This document shows, piece by piece, positions 49,320 through 62,019 of a DNA stretch of 64,000 bases (the first letter of the stretch is position 1; each line of letters opens with the position of its first letter). Source of the stretch: Terana coerulea (Eukaryota; Basidiomycota; Agaricomycetes; Polyporales; Phanerochaetaceae); assembly GCA_024811115.1 (NCBI GenBank), contig JAKOGH010000399.1, forward strand, positions 1 to 64,000, read 5' to 3'. The notes beneath the pieces are model-generated. The model searched no databases and was not told the DNA's origin. It saw only the letters and a program-made list of their open reading frames with translations. A program made the translations under genes and the position numbers.

Positions 49320-50640
49320 AGGATCAGGCGCGGGAACCGGTATTCAGTCAGGTCGGGGTCGTGGTCGTGATAAGGATCACGTACGTGCTGCGGTAGCCCA
49401 GCCTGGCCGTTATATAACGGTTCACGGAGCCGGTACCAGGTCCGTGATATCACGAGCCTGACCCTTGCGCTTGTCAGGATTCGGTAGACCATCCTGGTCC
49501 TTGATGCGCAAGCGCAAGCTTGAACCGTGAACCGTGAACCGTGAACCGTGAACCGTGATATCACGACACGACACTCAGGTACCTGGGACCACGACACGAG
49601 GCATGCGGTACCCGCGAGCCTCATGTACATGGATGGGCTACCGCAAGCATGGATTCGGTAGACCATCCCGGCGCTCCTCATGTACATGCCGCCTGGTGCA
49701 TTGATATCACGAGAGCTCTCTTGCGCTTGATGCGCTCGGCGCGGGACCAGGATGGTCTACCGAATCCTGAGGTGCTCAGGCCTGGTGCATGGTACCCGGT
49801 GCAAGCATCATCTGGCACCGACCCGACTGCAACCTGGTATTATAGTTAGTTAATCCAGCGTCAACCGCTGGCCGCACAGTATAATTTTCTGGGAGTTACG
49901 GTTACCATGTGACAGGCGCACGCGCGGGGGCGCCTGACCCTGAGGCCTTGCAATTCTCCCAGGCCAGGCCCTGGTTGGACCTAAAGGTCTCAGGATCGAT
50001 TTAGGCATCCTGGAGATGCGTAGCCCCATCTAGGGCTCCGCATACACTCAGGATCGGCTGCCCCAGGTACCTGAGGATCATGTTATCAGGATTCGGACCA
50101 GGGCCAGGCTGAGACCGGGTCCAGGTCTCAGCCAGGTACCTGACTACGTGATCCTTACACCTGAAGACCATCCTGGCGGTTGAGGGCTACCGCGTCCAAC
50201 AGGAACCTGAAAGAAAGGGTACGAGAGGGCTACCGCACCCCCCCGGGTACAGGATGTTCCAGGTGCAGGAGCGGGAACCGTCAGGATAAGGCGCAGGGTC
50301 CCACTTCTGTCACCCGACCCTGACCCTGAGTGATATAACGGTATACCAGCAAACAAGTATGGAGAGGCCACACTGTCCACAGGCCAGGGCCGCTACCTTC
50401 ATATACATGCTGCAGGCGCACGTACCCAGGATTCGTCCAGGTACGGCATGTACGATGCTTGCACCGGGTACCCGAGAGCTCTCTTGCGCTTGAACCGTGA
50501 TATCACGAGGCATGCGGTACCGCGAGCCTCCCAGGATGGTCTACCGAATCCTGAGTACATGGTGCATTGATATCACGGTTCAAGCTTGCGCTTGCGCATC
50601 AAGGGATATCCCGAGAGACGCGGATATCCGCAGACCATCC
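49320..50640. repeat. GC repeat field between trnN and trnP
   Basis: No gene is seen. AACCGTG composite at 49500-49720, CACCGGGTACCCG composite at 50458-50602, and lower-order palindromes such as CAGGCGC..GCGCCTG near 49912-49936. Confidence 0.85.
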
Positions 50641-50659
50641 TGAGATCCTGATTGTATTT

Positions 50660-50732
50660 TACGGGAGGTGTGACTCGAACACACTAGGGCTCTCCCCCAA
50701 AAAGAGTAACCATCCAGTTGGTATTCACCCGT
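50660..50732 (-). tRNA. trnP(tgg): tRNA-Pro(TGG)
   Basis: Acceptor ACGGGTG/CTCCCGT with one T-T mismatch, anticodon stem CTCTT/GAGAG with loop TTTGGGG (anticodon TGG), T arm GTGTG/CACAC around TTCGAGT. A shifted fold would give TTG (Gln), but its anticodon stem is one pair weaker. Confidence 0.8.
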
Positions 50733-50869
50733 TTACTAATTTGTTTTAGACATAGCTGCGGCCCGCTCCTTTTTGTGTTATGAGATTAAAATATAGAAAA
50801 TATAAAGCCCTCTTTTTTTTAATGTGTTAATTTTTTATGCCGTCTCTTGTGGCGTTTCTCGAGCCCAGG

Positions 50870-53460
50870 TGCATACTGAGCTGCTTGCGACCAGTTGCTA
50901 TCAGGTAGTCAGGACCGCCAGGGCCCTCTGGTACCTGGGATTATCAGTATCACGTACCCTTGATATCATGAGACCCGTGATCCGTAAACCGGGAACCGTG
51001 ATATCAATGCACCAGGCCTGAGCGCAAGACCCGACAATGCTTGATGGGGTTGCCAGGATCACGGTCTCGGGATATCCCTTGATGCGCAAGCGCTCAGGCC
51101 TGGTCGCCTCAGGATTCGGTAGACCATCCTGGGGGTCGGGATATCCCGATCGGCTCTCAGGATGGTCTACCGAATCCTGGTCTTGCGCTTGCGCATCAGC
51201 CGAGCGCATCGTACCTGGGTGCATGAGCGTGATCAGGTACCTGCAACGGTGCAAGCTAGAAACGAGAGCTCTCGGGATTCGGTAGTCCCAGGATGGTCTA
51301 CCGAATCCTGAGCGAGATCGCGGCATCCCGGTGCAAGCCTGGGAGCCTGAGACCTGACACCCTCATGTACATGTCCGCAGGGCCAGGTTTCAGGGCCCTG
51401 AAACCTGATGGTACGTGCAGCGCCAGGGCCAGGGTGCGTGACCCGATCCTGATCCTGAGTACACGAGGGACATGGTGAAGGGCTACCGCAAGCCAGGCGC
51501 ACTCCCCAGGATGGTCTACCGAATCCTGAGTGATCCTGAGTACACGAGAGGGGATCCTGAGGACCAGGGCTTCGAGTTGTATTGGGGTATTGCCTTAAAA
51601 AATAAATTTTTATTTAGACAATTTTGTAATGTACATTCTTAAAACTTGTACCATTTGCACTGTAGGTAAAAAATAACATGAAAATAGTACAACTAGTAAT
51701 AGCAATACTGAAAAAGATACAAATGATTGGTTAAAAAAGTAAAAAGGTGTTAATTGAGGCATTAAAAATAATATTTTAATATAAAAATTTGATCTCTACT
51801 TAATCATATAACTTAGGATTGTGAGGTTGTGGCCAAAAAAGTTTAATGGCCCAGGTTGCAGGATCAGCCAGGATCCTGGCTGACTGAGCCTAAATTGTAA
51901 ATTAGCACAGCGGCGTGAGGCGCACACTCAGGATTCGGCAGTCCCAGGATGGTCTACCGAATCCTGAGCGTCGTGGCCAGGATGGTCTACCTTCACGGAG
52001 TGATGGGCATGGGCTCATGTACATGGATGGGCTACCGCAAGCTCGCGAATACCGCATTCCGCGAGCAACCGCAGCCTGAATCACGGTTCTTCGCTAGAGC
52101 ATCGGTATCCTGGCCCTCAGGATTCGGACTGGCCACAGACAGGACCAGGATCAGTCAGTCAGGAGCGGGAACCGGGAGCGGGAACCGGTATTCAGTCGGG
52201 TCGGGGTCGTGATCAGGATCACGTACGTGCTGCGGTAGCCCAGCCTGGCCGTTATATAAAGTCCAACCCTGACGGACACCTGAGACACCCTACGCCAGCG
52301 TAAACAAGATAATTAATTTGCGGAGGGAGGCCTCACGCACTCAGCAGCCAGGTGTCTCTCAGGTACCTGTGGATTCGGAATCCACAGGTACCTGAGAGAC
52401 ACCTACCAGGTACGATGACCGTGATACACTGCGGTAGCCCTGCACCGTGTCCAATGCACCAGGCCTGAGCGCTTGCGCATCAAGCGCAAGAGAGCTCTCG
52501 TGATATCAATGCACCAGGCGGCATGTACATGAGGAGCGCCGGGATGGTCTACCGAATCCATGCTTGCGGTAGCCCATCCATGTACATGAGGCTCGCGGTA
52601 CCGCATGCCCATCAAACGCAAGAGAGCTCTCGTGTCGTGGTCCCAGGTACCTGAGTGTCGTGTCGTGATATCACGGTTCACGGTTCACGGTTCACGGTTC
52701 ACGGTTCAAGCTTGCGCTTGCGCATCAAGGACCAGGATGGTCTACCGAATCCTGACAAGCGCAAGGGTCAGGATCGTGATATCACGGACCTGGTACCGTG
52801 TCTTGCGCTTGATGGGCATGCGGTACCGCGAGCAAGCATGGTCGGGATATCCCGCTCCCGGTTCACGACCCCCAGGTACCTGAGAGACACCTGAGACCCG
52901 AGATAATTAATCTTATTTAAGGAATGAGATATAGGGGTATTTTTATTTTAATTCCGGACTTTTAAGAAGCAGCCCTTAAAAAATAAAATTATCGGCCAGA
53001 TGCTAGCCCAAAATTTAAAGGAGGGTCTATCAGGATTACGAAGTCAGGCGAGGCGGTCTCCCAGGCGCACGTACGTGATCCTGAGGACCAGGCCCTCAGG
53101 ATCACGTAGTGCGCCTGGGAGAGACAGCCCTTCCGAATCCTGAAAGCCCCAGGTAGGGGCCAGGATCACTCAAGATGTCCGTCGTGTCAGGATCGGCTCT
53201 TTCGGGTAGGTATTCAGGCAGCCTGAATCACGGTTCACGGTTCTCGACAATGCTTTGCGGTAGCCCATCACCGGGTACCCGAGAGCTCCAGCCCAGGATG
53301 GTCTACCGAATCCTGACAAGCTTGATGCGCAAGCGCAAGCTTGCGCATCAAGGGAGGTGTAAGGGCCGCCAGGTTGGTCCCTTTGAGTATTAAGGGGTTG
53401 GGCATGGTCTTGGTCTACCGAATCCGAATCCGCACCCAATCAGTCGGGGCCGCAGTGGGA
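50870..53460. repeat. GC repeat field between trnP and rnl
   Basis: No gene is seen in these 2.6 kb. A 250-bp AT island (51590-51845) shows no tRNA or convincing ORF. A near-perfect 55-bp palindrome lies at 52350-52404. An inverted AACCGTG composite lies at 52492-52730. Part of the 280-bp repeat recurs at 51110-51210. Confidence 0.85.
52350..52404. repeat. 55-bp palindrome with single-base centre
   Basis: The arm AGGTGTCTCTCAGGTACCTG then TGGATTC is mirrored exactly about one central G. Confidence 0.9.
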
Positions 53461-54752
53461 AGTTGTGTTGACAATATAAAACATTTAGTCTATTTAATAA
53501 ATTAGTAATGCTAAACTTAATACTTCACAGCACTTACATTCGCATCCTATCTAGAAATGTTCTATTTCTTATAATATTAGAGGAATCCAAATCTCTTAAG
53601 AACTATTAGTTTTTTAAAAAATTAAGATTTCTAATGATAGTATCTAGGGGTTAGTTTCCTGCGTTCATTCCTTCAGCGCTTAACTAACATGTTTGTGGCT
53701 ACCCAACTATGCTTACTTAATAATAATCAACCTCCTGGTCTAAACTCAAAATTTATCTTAAAAAATTTCTTTTTTAAAATGCATTTAAAATCAGAACCTA
53801 CAAGCTTAATCTAAAAATTTCAACAATTGGTACACTAGAGAAACACAGCCTATTGATCCTTGCGTACTAGAAGGTCTCCCCCTTTTTACTATTTTTCCCT
53901 CCAGAAGATAGGGACCATACTGACTCACGTCGTATTAAACCCAACTCACGTAACCTTTTAATCGGCGAACAGCCGAACCCTTCCCGACTTCTACCCCGGG
54001 AGGATAGGTTGAGTCGACATCGCAATTATTAGTTTATATTAAACTAATACTCTTAATCCTTCAATTAAGTTTAGACTATATCTTCAACCAGTATAAAGAA
54101 ATACAATTTATGCTTGCTCTGGTTGTTGGCGTATAGTCGTTGAGTGGTTACTAACTCTACAGTTGCTATGACCTAAATTAGTAACTTAACTGCTGATTAC
54201 CCAATCTTTAAGATTTTAACTTTTTCAAATATTTTTCCAGCCTCCCAGGATCTCAGGATCACTCAGGATTCGGCCAGGTACTTGCCCGCGGATATCCGCA
54301 TAGCACCATGATGGGCTCATGTACTCAGGATTCGGAGACCATCCTGGTGTATGGGCTACCGCAAGCTCGCGGATACCGCATTCCGCGAGCCTCATGTACA
54401 TGGTGCCAGGATGGTCTCCTTCACGGAGTGCTGGGCATGGGCATGGTCTACCGAATCCGCATCCGCAGCCTGAGTACGATGCATGATGGATGATAAAAAG
54501 GATAGAAATAGTACTTAAAGCTCTAAGGGAGTTTCAGCTTATAGCCAACTTCTGTATAAATATTACTTTTTATACTCCCCGATGTCCTTTTTTTTCTTTA
54601 AATTTAAATTAAAAATCAAAAAAATCAATATCAGTAGTTTCTGAGTCACTTACAAAATCAGATGTATCTTGTTTAAATTCTACCAGGATGCTCTAGCGAA
54701 GCGGGGCCAGGATACCGCTTCGGGATATCCCGGTTCTTCGCTAGAGCATCGA

Positions 54753-55514
54753 CTACCTTCACGGAGTGATGGGCATGGGCTCATGTACTCAGGATTCGGA
54801 GACCATCCTGGGGCATGGTCTACCGAAAGCTCGCGGATACCGCATTCCGCGAGCAACCGCAGCCTGAATCCCGACTGAATCCTTAATTATTTTGTAAAAC
54901 ATCGATTCATGCATATGTTCCATTAAACTTGGTTTAATCGAATCTAAAGAATCTTTATTAATGTAAATTCTTTCATAAATTGAGCCGCTTGAAACCTTTT
55001 TATTATGAATAGTAGTTACTAAATTAAAATTTGTTTTTAGAGCCTCTCTAAGGATACTTACTTCCTCTGAGCTGAAACTATCAGTACATAAAGTAACACC
55101 TCCTCTTTTGACTTGATGCTTGCTCGCGGTACCGCATGCCTCGTGATATCACGGTTCAAGCGCAAGACCATCATCCATGATCCAATAAGCTAGACTTCTT
55201 TCAGTCAAATGATCTGAGATATTGTCAGGTATTCTTTTTTTACCTGATTCATCTAAGAACAAATCAGCTAAAGGTTTTAACTCCTCAAGCGATTGAGTTC
55301 TAAAATACAAAGATGAATTTTTAGTATTATATCTAGAATCACTTCTAGTGTATTCTTTAACAGAATCACTCATTAATGGTAATCCCTGTTCTTTAACAGT
55401 GTTAAATAAGTGATTTAAATACTCAGATTTTTTCTGTGATTGTTCAAAGGTAACATAAGCTTTAGAGGAGCCTGTTAATTTAATAGCCGCATCTCCTAGT
55501 ATATTTCCAACTAG
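54753..55514 (-). CDS. LAGLIDADG_2-type homing endonuclease with a 54-bp in-frame GC insert
   Basis: First motif LVGNILGDAAI, second motif LAYWIMDDG, then GGVTLCTDSFSSEEV and ERIYINKDSLDSIKPSLM. Alignment with the paralogue in cox1 intron 5 (WIMQDG...VVLCTDSF) places a GC insert at exactly 55113-55166, 18 codons, directly after the second motif. It is in frame with TGA=Trp. A larger GC insert replaces the C-terminal tail; a probable native tail (FKQDTSDFVSDSETTDID) survives beyond it at about 54614-54680. The N-terminus (MTKLIKDS, ~55615) is separated by a GC insert and is out of frame. Confidence 0.83.
55113..55166 (-). repeat. 54-bp GC insert in an endonuclease ORF
   Basis: It consists of the CTTGCGCTTGAACCGTGATA/TCACG half-composite joined to the GGCATGCGGTACCGCGAGCA hairpin. 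The same string occurs in intergenic composites (e.g. 29480-29525). Confidence 0.9.
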
Positions 55515-56001
55515 ATGGGCATGCGGTATCCGCGAGCAAGCCAGGATGGTCTACCTTCACGGAGTGCTGGGCATGGTCTACCGAAGCCGCATCCTGAGTC
55601 TTTAATTAGTTTTGTCATTTTTATTTATTTAACTATTGTGAAGCCTGCAAGTTTTTTGTACTTGCTCGATATTAATCTAAAGATAATTTTCAGGTTGCAG
55701 GATCGGCTGCGGATATCCGCGCAGGATCAGGATACCGCGATATCGCGACTACCGAATCCTGCAACATGTACGCCGAGCTTGCGCTTGATGGGCATGCGGT
55801 ACCGCGAGCAAGCCTCATCACCCTGATCCTGGCTTGCTCGCATTCCGCGAGCTTTCGGTAGACCATGCCCCAGGATGGTCTCCGAATCCTGAGTACATGA
55901 GCCCATCATGGTTCGTGTGCACGCTACACATGGCAGGATGAGGGCCTGGGCATGGGCATGGTCTACCGAATCCGCATCCGCAGCCTGGCCCTTTAAATAA
56001 T

Positions 56002-56060
56002 AACAGACAAAAGGCTATAAACAAGATATTTAATAATATCAAGTAGGTTTAACAAAGAGA
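56002..56060. repeat. AT-rich dispersed repeat, copy 2
   Basis: Matches 25069-25133 (AAACAAGATATTT...ATCAAGTAGGTTTAAC). It lies inside rnl intron 2, which suggests that the copy at 25 kb is a stray intron fragment. Confidence 0.6.
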
Positions 56061-56310
56061 TAGTTATAAAAAAATAAATTATTATTTTATTTATTTTCTT
56101 AATTTAAAGACAGTAAATAAATAATAAATGTATTTTATTATAAAAAAGTACTTTATTTAATTATAAAGTATTTTAATAAAGAAAAAAAATCGCTAGTATC
56201 GGCCAAAAAAAGTTTTGTTCGATAGCGAAATAAAAGATCAGGCTGCGGATGCGGAAGCCCATGCCCAGCACTCCGTGAAGGTAGTCGCGATATCGCGGTA
56301 TCCTGGGTGC

Positions 56311-56370
56311 TTGATAATTGTAATTTAAGTTTGATAATTGTAATTTAAGTTTGATAATTGTAATTTAAGT
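56311..56370. repeat. 20-bp tandem repeat, three copies
   Basis: Three exact copies of TTGATAATTGTAATTTAAGT, lying 10 bases inside the 5' splice junction of rnl intron 2. Slippage there could alter the 5' splice-site helix. Confidence 0.92.
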
Positions 56371-57124
56371 TTTAAGTCAAGGTGCCAAACAGCTGGAACA
56401 ATGTGTACTCTTCCCAGCTATCAGCCTGTTATCCCTAGCGTAACTTTTATCGATTGATCCCCGTCTATCCCATAATATAGCGAGGGGTCACTATGCCCTA
56501 CTTACGTATCTGTGCGACTTCTAGGTCTTTCAGTTAGGCATGCGTTAGCCATTGCACTATTACAACCTTTCTCACTGGTCGATTGGCTTCCTTCCAAATT
56601 TCTAGCTATACCTTACGTTTGAAAAAAAATGATATACAGTTAAAGTATACGTAAAAAGTAATAAAAATTACTCATCAAACATTTTTGATTATTTATGTCT
56701 GGATATTAAATACCTCATTAGGCCTAAGACTAATAAGGTAAATAGTATTATTTAGCCTTCCGGCTTAAAAAATCATTGGATGCATTTTGATACTATTTTA
56801 AAAACGACCGCCCCAGTCAAACTGCCAGTTAGTCACCTATCCCTTTACTTTTGAGGTATAAGGTAAATATTAACCCAACCCTAGTCTCGAGGTATTCCAC
56901 TATTCGTCTATCGACATCCCTAATCACTAGTACCAAGGTTGTTCTAGATTAACATGATAACTAACAACAGTAAAGCTGCATAGGGTCTTCCCGTCCACCT
57001 GGAGGCAACCCGCATCTGCACGGGTAATTCAATTTCACTGAGCAAGTTGTAGAGACAGTGAGACCATCGTTACACTACTGATACCGGACCACATTTAATG
57101 GCCAATTTATTTTGCTACCTTAGG

Positions 57125-58596
57125 CAAAAAAATATACATTTTTATTAATAGCAGGCATAAGGCGCCTTCCGCGCTCCCCCCCGTGATCCGTGTTAGGATT
57201 CGGTAGACCATCCTGGTACCCAGGTACTCAGGATTCGGTAGTCGCGATATCGCGGTATCCTGGCTTGCTCGCGGGTACCGCATGCCTCCCAGGATGGTCT
57301 ACCGAATCCTGAGTGTCTTGCGCTTGCGCATTGATATCACGGTTCACGGTTCAAGGGCTTGGGCTACCGCATCCGCAGTACCTGGGACACGACACGACGT
57401 ACCTGAGCGCATCCTTCCAATAAAATATATATTATGGATTATATCTTCAACTATTGTTTGTCGGTGGCCGCAACGAACAGAATGCTCGTAGACCTCTTAC
57501 AATAATTGCTTAGCATTTAATCTCTGAGGGCATATTGTAATAGTACTGTGGCGGAGCTGTGCCCATATTTAATGGGGGGAGTGGGGATTAAATTTAGATT
57601 CAGCCTGATCCTGGCTTGCTCGCGGGATGCGGTATCCGCGAGCACCATGTACTCAGGATTCGGTAGACCATCCTGGGAGGCTCGCGGTACCGCATGCCCA
57701 TCCATGTACTCAGGTACCTGGGAGCCCATCAATCTTATTGATCATTTTTCATAAAATAAGCTTCCTTATCATTAATAATATCAAGTACTTCAGATAGAGT
57801 TCTTTTTCTACCTTTACCTTTTCCTATTAAAGTGTAAGCTATTTTAACCATTTCTATTAGAGTTTCTTTGTTTTTTGGCCTCCTGCTTCTGACATTAGCA
57901 CCAATTGTTTAAATAATTGATATTCTTTTGTTTTACAGCTATAAGGTTGAACATAAGTTTCTAAAAAAGGTAATACGTGTTTGATAATATGTTTATAGCC
58001 CTTAATGGTATAAACCCAAACATGAGGTGCACCTGATTTTTGAACTACAGAACCTTCACCAAAATAAGTTTTAAAGGATTCCAATATTCTTAATCCATTT
58101 TCATGTTGAGATACGTTAAATACAGGTTGTATGTTAATGCCGTACTTAAATAATCTACCTGCAGAAATAGATACTGAATTAGAACCTTCTCCCTCAACAA
58201 AACCTCCTAGAAAAAAAAGATAATTTGGATTAAATTCAATGAGTGAATTAATATTTCCCGTTTGCAACTGCGGAGCCACAGTACTATTGTGAATACTTCC
58301 CTGCTGATTACCTTCATCTACTTTGCTGTAAGGCGCCTCCTGGCCGCCGCCACTTACGCTTCCAGGATTCGGTAGACCATCCTGAGCATTGTTTAGATGA
58401 TTTAGATTTTTTCATTATTGATCATGTTTAATTTAAAATTTATTAAATATTACTAGATAGCGTCTAACACCAAGGATAATTTAAACCCTTGGCAAAAAAT
58501 TTTACACTATAGGTGAAACAAAAATGCAATACAAATTCAATTTTAAGGTTTCCAGCATATAGCTAAGTTTAATGAGGACCCTAAGGAATTTATTTG
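57125..58596 (-). other. rnl intron 1 (group I) near E. coli position 1920
   Basis: Splits AACTATGAGGAT|CCTAAGGTAGC, follows U and ends in G. Core traces on the plus strand are GGATTATATCTTC (~57434), TTAATCTCTGAGGGC (~57518) and CCCTGCTGATTACC (~58301). GC fields at 57180-57415, 57610-57730 and 58330-58390. Confidence 0.87.
57735..58279 (-). CDS. LAGLIDADG homing endonuclease, single motif, one frameshift
   Basis: Motif FFLGGFVEGEGSNSVSI followed by FNVSQHENGLRILESFKTYF and VQPYSCKTKEYQLFKQLVL. The frame breaks at a run of six T on the plus strand (57871-57876). One more base continues it as ETLIEMVKIAYTL...RTLSEVLDIINDKEAYF to TAA at 57735. With only one LAGLIDADG motif it would act as a homodimer. 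The frame is open upstream of the listed GTG start. No GC insert lies in the coding part. Confidence 0.82.
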
Positions 58597-61009
58597 ATCC
58601 TCATAGTTAAGACCGCTATTCACCAGAATTTCGATTAGTAACAGTCATCCCATCACCTCTCTTGTATTAATGGCATTGAGCAAATTTCATCCAGAATACT
58701 ATGATATTAATCATTGCTCTGAATTGTGTTTTTAGTAAACAGTCGGGGCCTCCGATTCTGTGCCACCACAAATATCTAAATAAATTTACATATCCTGGTT
58801 CCTCTTATTGTCAAACGTATAAGGAGAACTTGCCGAGTTCCTTAACAACTTTTAGCTCTACGCCTTAGTATACTCTACCTACGAACCTGTGTCGGTTTAG
58901 GGTACGGTAGTTTTAATTTAATTAAATAGCTAAATATTTAGATCATTTGGTCAGGTACCTGGCTAATTAGGCAGGTACCTGAAAGCAAGATGAATAAATA
59001 AAATTATTTGTTTAAATTATATTAACTTTATTTTCCTGGTCCTGAAAAAGGACTTTAGGCTAACTACTCATCAGCCAAAACATTGGTTTTGGTCCTTAGA
59101 GGCCGCAATAACATAAGGCGGTTTAACCTTTCCTTACAACCCTTTCGTATTCGGCGAGAAGTATTATAACTTCTTTTTACGTTACTCATGTCAGCATTAT
59201 CTCTTCAGTTACCTAAAAACAATGAAACACTGCTTTATAAAAAGTTTTACTGAATGTTCTACTACCTGGATTAAGAATAAAATATATTTGCCTGGGGTAT
59301 CCCGGCCATCAAGTACTTTATTCTAAATCAGCACGATATCGGTTGATTATTTAGACCCGTTGAATCTTCGGTGCAACAACCTGCTCGCCGTTACGTTGTT
59401 ACTTTGTACGTTCTCTAAAAGATAGCTACTTCCAGGCTCACTTTACAGCTGTATTCGACTTGCCACTACCTTTTTTTCACTTAATAATCATTTGGGACCT
59501 TGATTCGTGCTCTCGGCTGTTTCCGTCTTGACTACTCAACTTAGCATGAGCAGTCTGAATATCTACCATCAATTTATGTAATTCCGAGATTCTCATCCAT
59601 CGGTAAGATTTCTTTGTCCCCGCAACCTGAATAGTGACCACACTACAGGAACCAGGTACCTCCCGTGCTCCGTGCCTCATGCAAGCATGATAGCACGATA
59701 GCACGATAAAATGCCCTGGCGCTGCTAGTATAATTTATTTGGAAATCAGTGCTGTACCTTCATAAATTTTGAATAGATGTCATACTTACATATGTTTCGT
59801 AGAAAACCAGCTATCACTAGGTCAGATTGGCATTTCACCGCTTCCAAAGACTCTTCGGAGAATTATGCAACATTCACCCGTTCGATCCATTATAATCTGG
59901 TCTTAGGAAGATCACCTAGCTTCGGGTCTAATAGAAGTAACTTATCCAACACTAATATATAGCGAATAATAAACTTATAATAAATTCATATAAAATAAAA
60001 AAATGTATAAGGTATTATTTTTTTTTATATTAAAATAATATAAAAAAAATAAAAAATAAAAAAAAAATTTTTTATTTTTTATACCTAATTAATTCAGTCG
60101 CTTTCGCTAGGGCTTTTAACCTCGCTACTCCTATTAACTTGCTGACCCATTATGCAAAAGGTACGCCGTCATTTATTTGTTTATAAATTTCGACTGCTTA
60201 TAGAGTTACTAATTCAAGCCTATTTCACTATGTCTATAACACGCTTTTCAACTTTTCCTTTACAGTACTTTTCACTATCGCTAAATTTATATTACTTAGC
60301 CTTAGAGGATGGTTCCCCTATATTCCGACAAGTTAACTCTCATCGTACTTTTAACAGTTTATCTTTTTTAAACCAAAATTATATATCTTACTTACCAGAA
60401 ACCTGATGGTCGCTTTTTTTTTTTACTATAAAAACCTTTCCTAAGATTTTAGGATTGATAAATAATTAATTTTAAAATAAAATATATAATAGATGATTAA
60501 GATAAAGAAATAATTAATAAATTTACAGGACTACACCTTCTTTGGTACTTACCGTGATCAGTGATCCCACGACACGGCAAAATAAATAAACCATACAAAT
60601 TAAAATTTAATTATACCTTAAACCCCCCCTTCACTACCGTGACGGATGGATTAATAAAATACTTTATTTTTAATATTATGAATTATCTTTCAATTTATTA
60701 AATTATTAGGGCTAATCCGATTTCACTCACCATTACTTTCGGAGTCTCGGTTGATTTCCTTTCCTTTCCTTACTGAAATGATTTACTTCAGGAAGTTATA
60801 ATAATAAAGGTTTCCCTTAGGATCGCCACATAAATTAAAATTGTGGCATTTGGTACAAAACCTCCTTTTTTTATAAATTTGCTAGTTATCCTTAATAACC
60901 CCTTTGAAATACTTGTGATGTTTAAACTATATTGTCATCGATACTTTTATGTTAAAAATTTTATTGATAAAATAAAATTTTTACTAAAAAATAAACTTTG
61001 ATCTAGCAG

Positions 61010-61690
61010 GGTCTCAGGTGGCAGGGTCTCAGGCGCAGGATTCGGTAGACCATCCTCAGTTTAAAGTGTGGCATCCCGCATGACGCATCCTCCCGTGATC
61101 CGGGTCGTGTCGTTTCGTGTCGTGTCCCAGGATCACGTACGTGCGCCTGAGGGATATCACGGTTCACGGATCACGGTACCAGGGTGATGAGGCTTGCTCG
61201 CGGAATGCGGTATCCGCGAGCTTGCGGTAGCCCATACACCAGGATGGTCTCCGAATCCTGAGTACATGAGCCCATCAAGCGCTCCTCCCAGGTACCTGAG
61301 TACTCAGGCTGCGGATGCGGAAGCCCATGCCCAGCACTCCGTGAAGGAGACCATCCTGGCTTGCTCGCGGTACCGCATGCCCATCCTGGGCATGCTCGCG
61401 GATACCGCATTCCGCGAGCAAGCCTGGTGCTCTTGCGCTTGAACCGTGAACCGTGATATCACGACACTCAGGTACCTGGGAGGCATGCGGTACCGCGAGC
61501 CTCATGTACATGGATGGGCTACCGCAAGCATGGATTCGGTAGTCGCGATATCGCGGTATCCCGTGCCTTGCGCTTGCGCATCAAAGACCAGGATACCGCG
61601 ATTCAGGATCAGGTACCTGCAGCATGTACTCAGGTACCTGGCGATGGCCGCGACTACCGAATCCTGAGAGCCGATCCTGAGACCTGACAA
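61010..61690. repeat. GC repeat field upstream of rnl, with long composite copy 3
   Basis: 61186-61586 is the third copy of the ~410-bp composite (others at 18872 and 30389). It differs by the GAAGCCCATGCCC block at 61320. No gene is seen. Confidence 0.87.
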
Positions 61691-61880
61691 CATCAAAATT
61701 AACATAAACTTGAATCCCTTAAAAAAAAAAATTATAAAATAATTTTAAAAAAAATATAAAAAATCATCTCCTAATTTCTTAGGATTCGTTCACCAGGTAC
61801 CTGACCCTGGATGCTCTAGCGAAGGCAGACTGTTACCTGAATATAAATAATACCCTTTTTGATTAAGGACCTGACTGGGA

Positions 61881-61954
61881 GGGTAAAATAAGAGAGTCGA
61901 ACTCTTTTCATCGCTGCCACAAAGCGTCATTCTACCAATTGAACTAATTCTACC
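61881..61954 (-). tRNA. trnH(gtg): tRNA-His(GTG)
   Basis: Acceptor GGTAGAA/TTTTACC with discriminator C, as usual for histidine; anticodon stem CGCT/AGCG with loop TTGTGGC (anticodon GTG); T arm AGAG/CTCT around TTCGACT. A GC module (CCTGACTGGGAGG) abuts its 3' end. Confidence 0.87.
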
Positions 61955-62019
61955 TCTTTTAATAATTATAACTATATAAGTTATAAATTTTGTAAATTTA
62001 AACTAAATTATATTATTTA

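Larger units (their letters stand above)
54023..56379 (-). other. rnl intron 2 (group I) near E. coli position 2500
   Basis: Splits GGCACCT|CGATGTCGACTC, follows U and ends in G. Core traces on the plus strand are AGACTATATCTTC (~54075), TATAGTCGTTGAG (~54132) and CTGCTGATTACCC (~54191). It holds an endonuclease ORF, GC fields at 54240-54490, 54685-54885, 55515-55600, 55690-55990 and 56235-56310, and a 3x20-bp tandem repeat near its 5' end. Confidence 0.87.
53500..60990 (-). rRNA. rnl: Large-subunit (LSU) ribosomal RNA, two introns
   Basis: Minus-strand LSU landmarks, from the 5' side: GGCGATCCTAAGGGAAACC region (~60830), GACCTAGTGATAGCTGGTTT (~59820), TAACTATGAGGAT|CCTAAGGTAGC joined across an intron, GGTGGACGGGAAGACCC (~57000), TAGGGATAACAGGCTGATAG (~56425), GGCACCT|CGATGTCGACTC joined across a second intron, GGGTTCGGCTGTTCGCCGAT (~53970), the sarcin-ricin loop AGTACGCAAGG (~53865) and the 3' domain near 53530. 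Exons are about 58597-60990, 56380-57124 and 53500-54022. The outer ends are estimates. Small GC modules occur within exon sequence at about 58950-58985 and 59655-59730, and probably enter variable helices. Confidence 0.93.
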
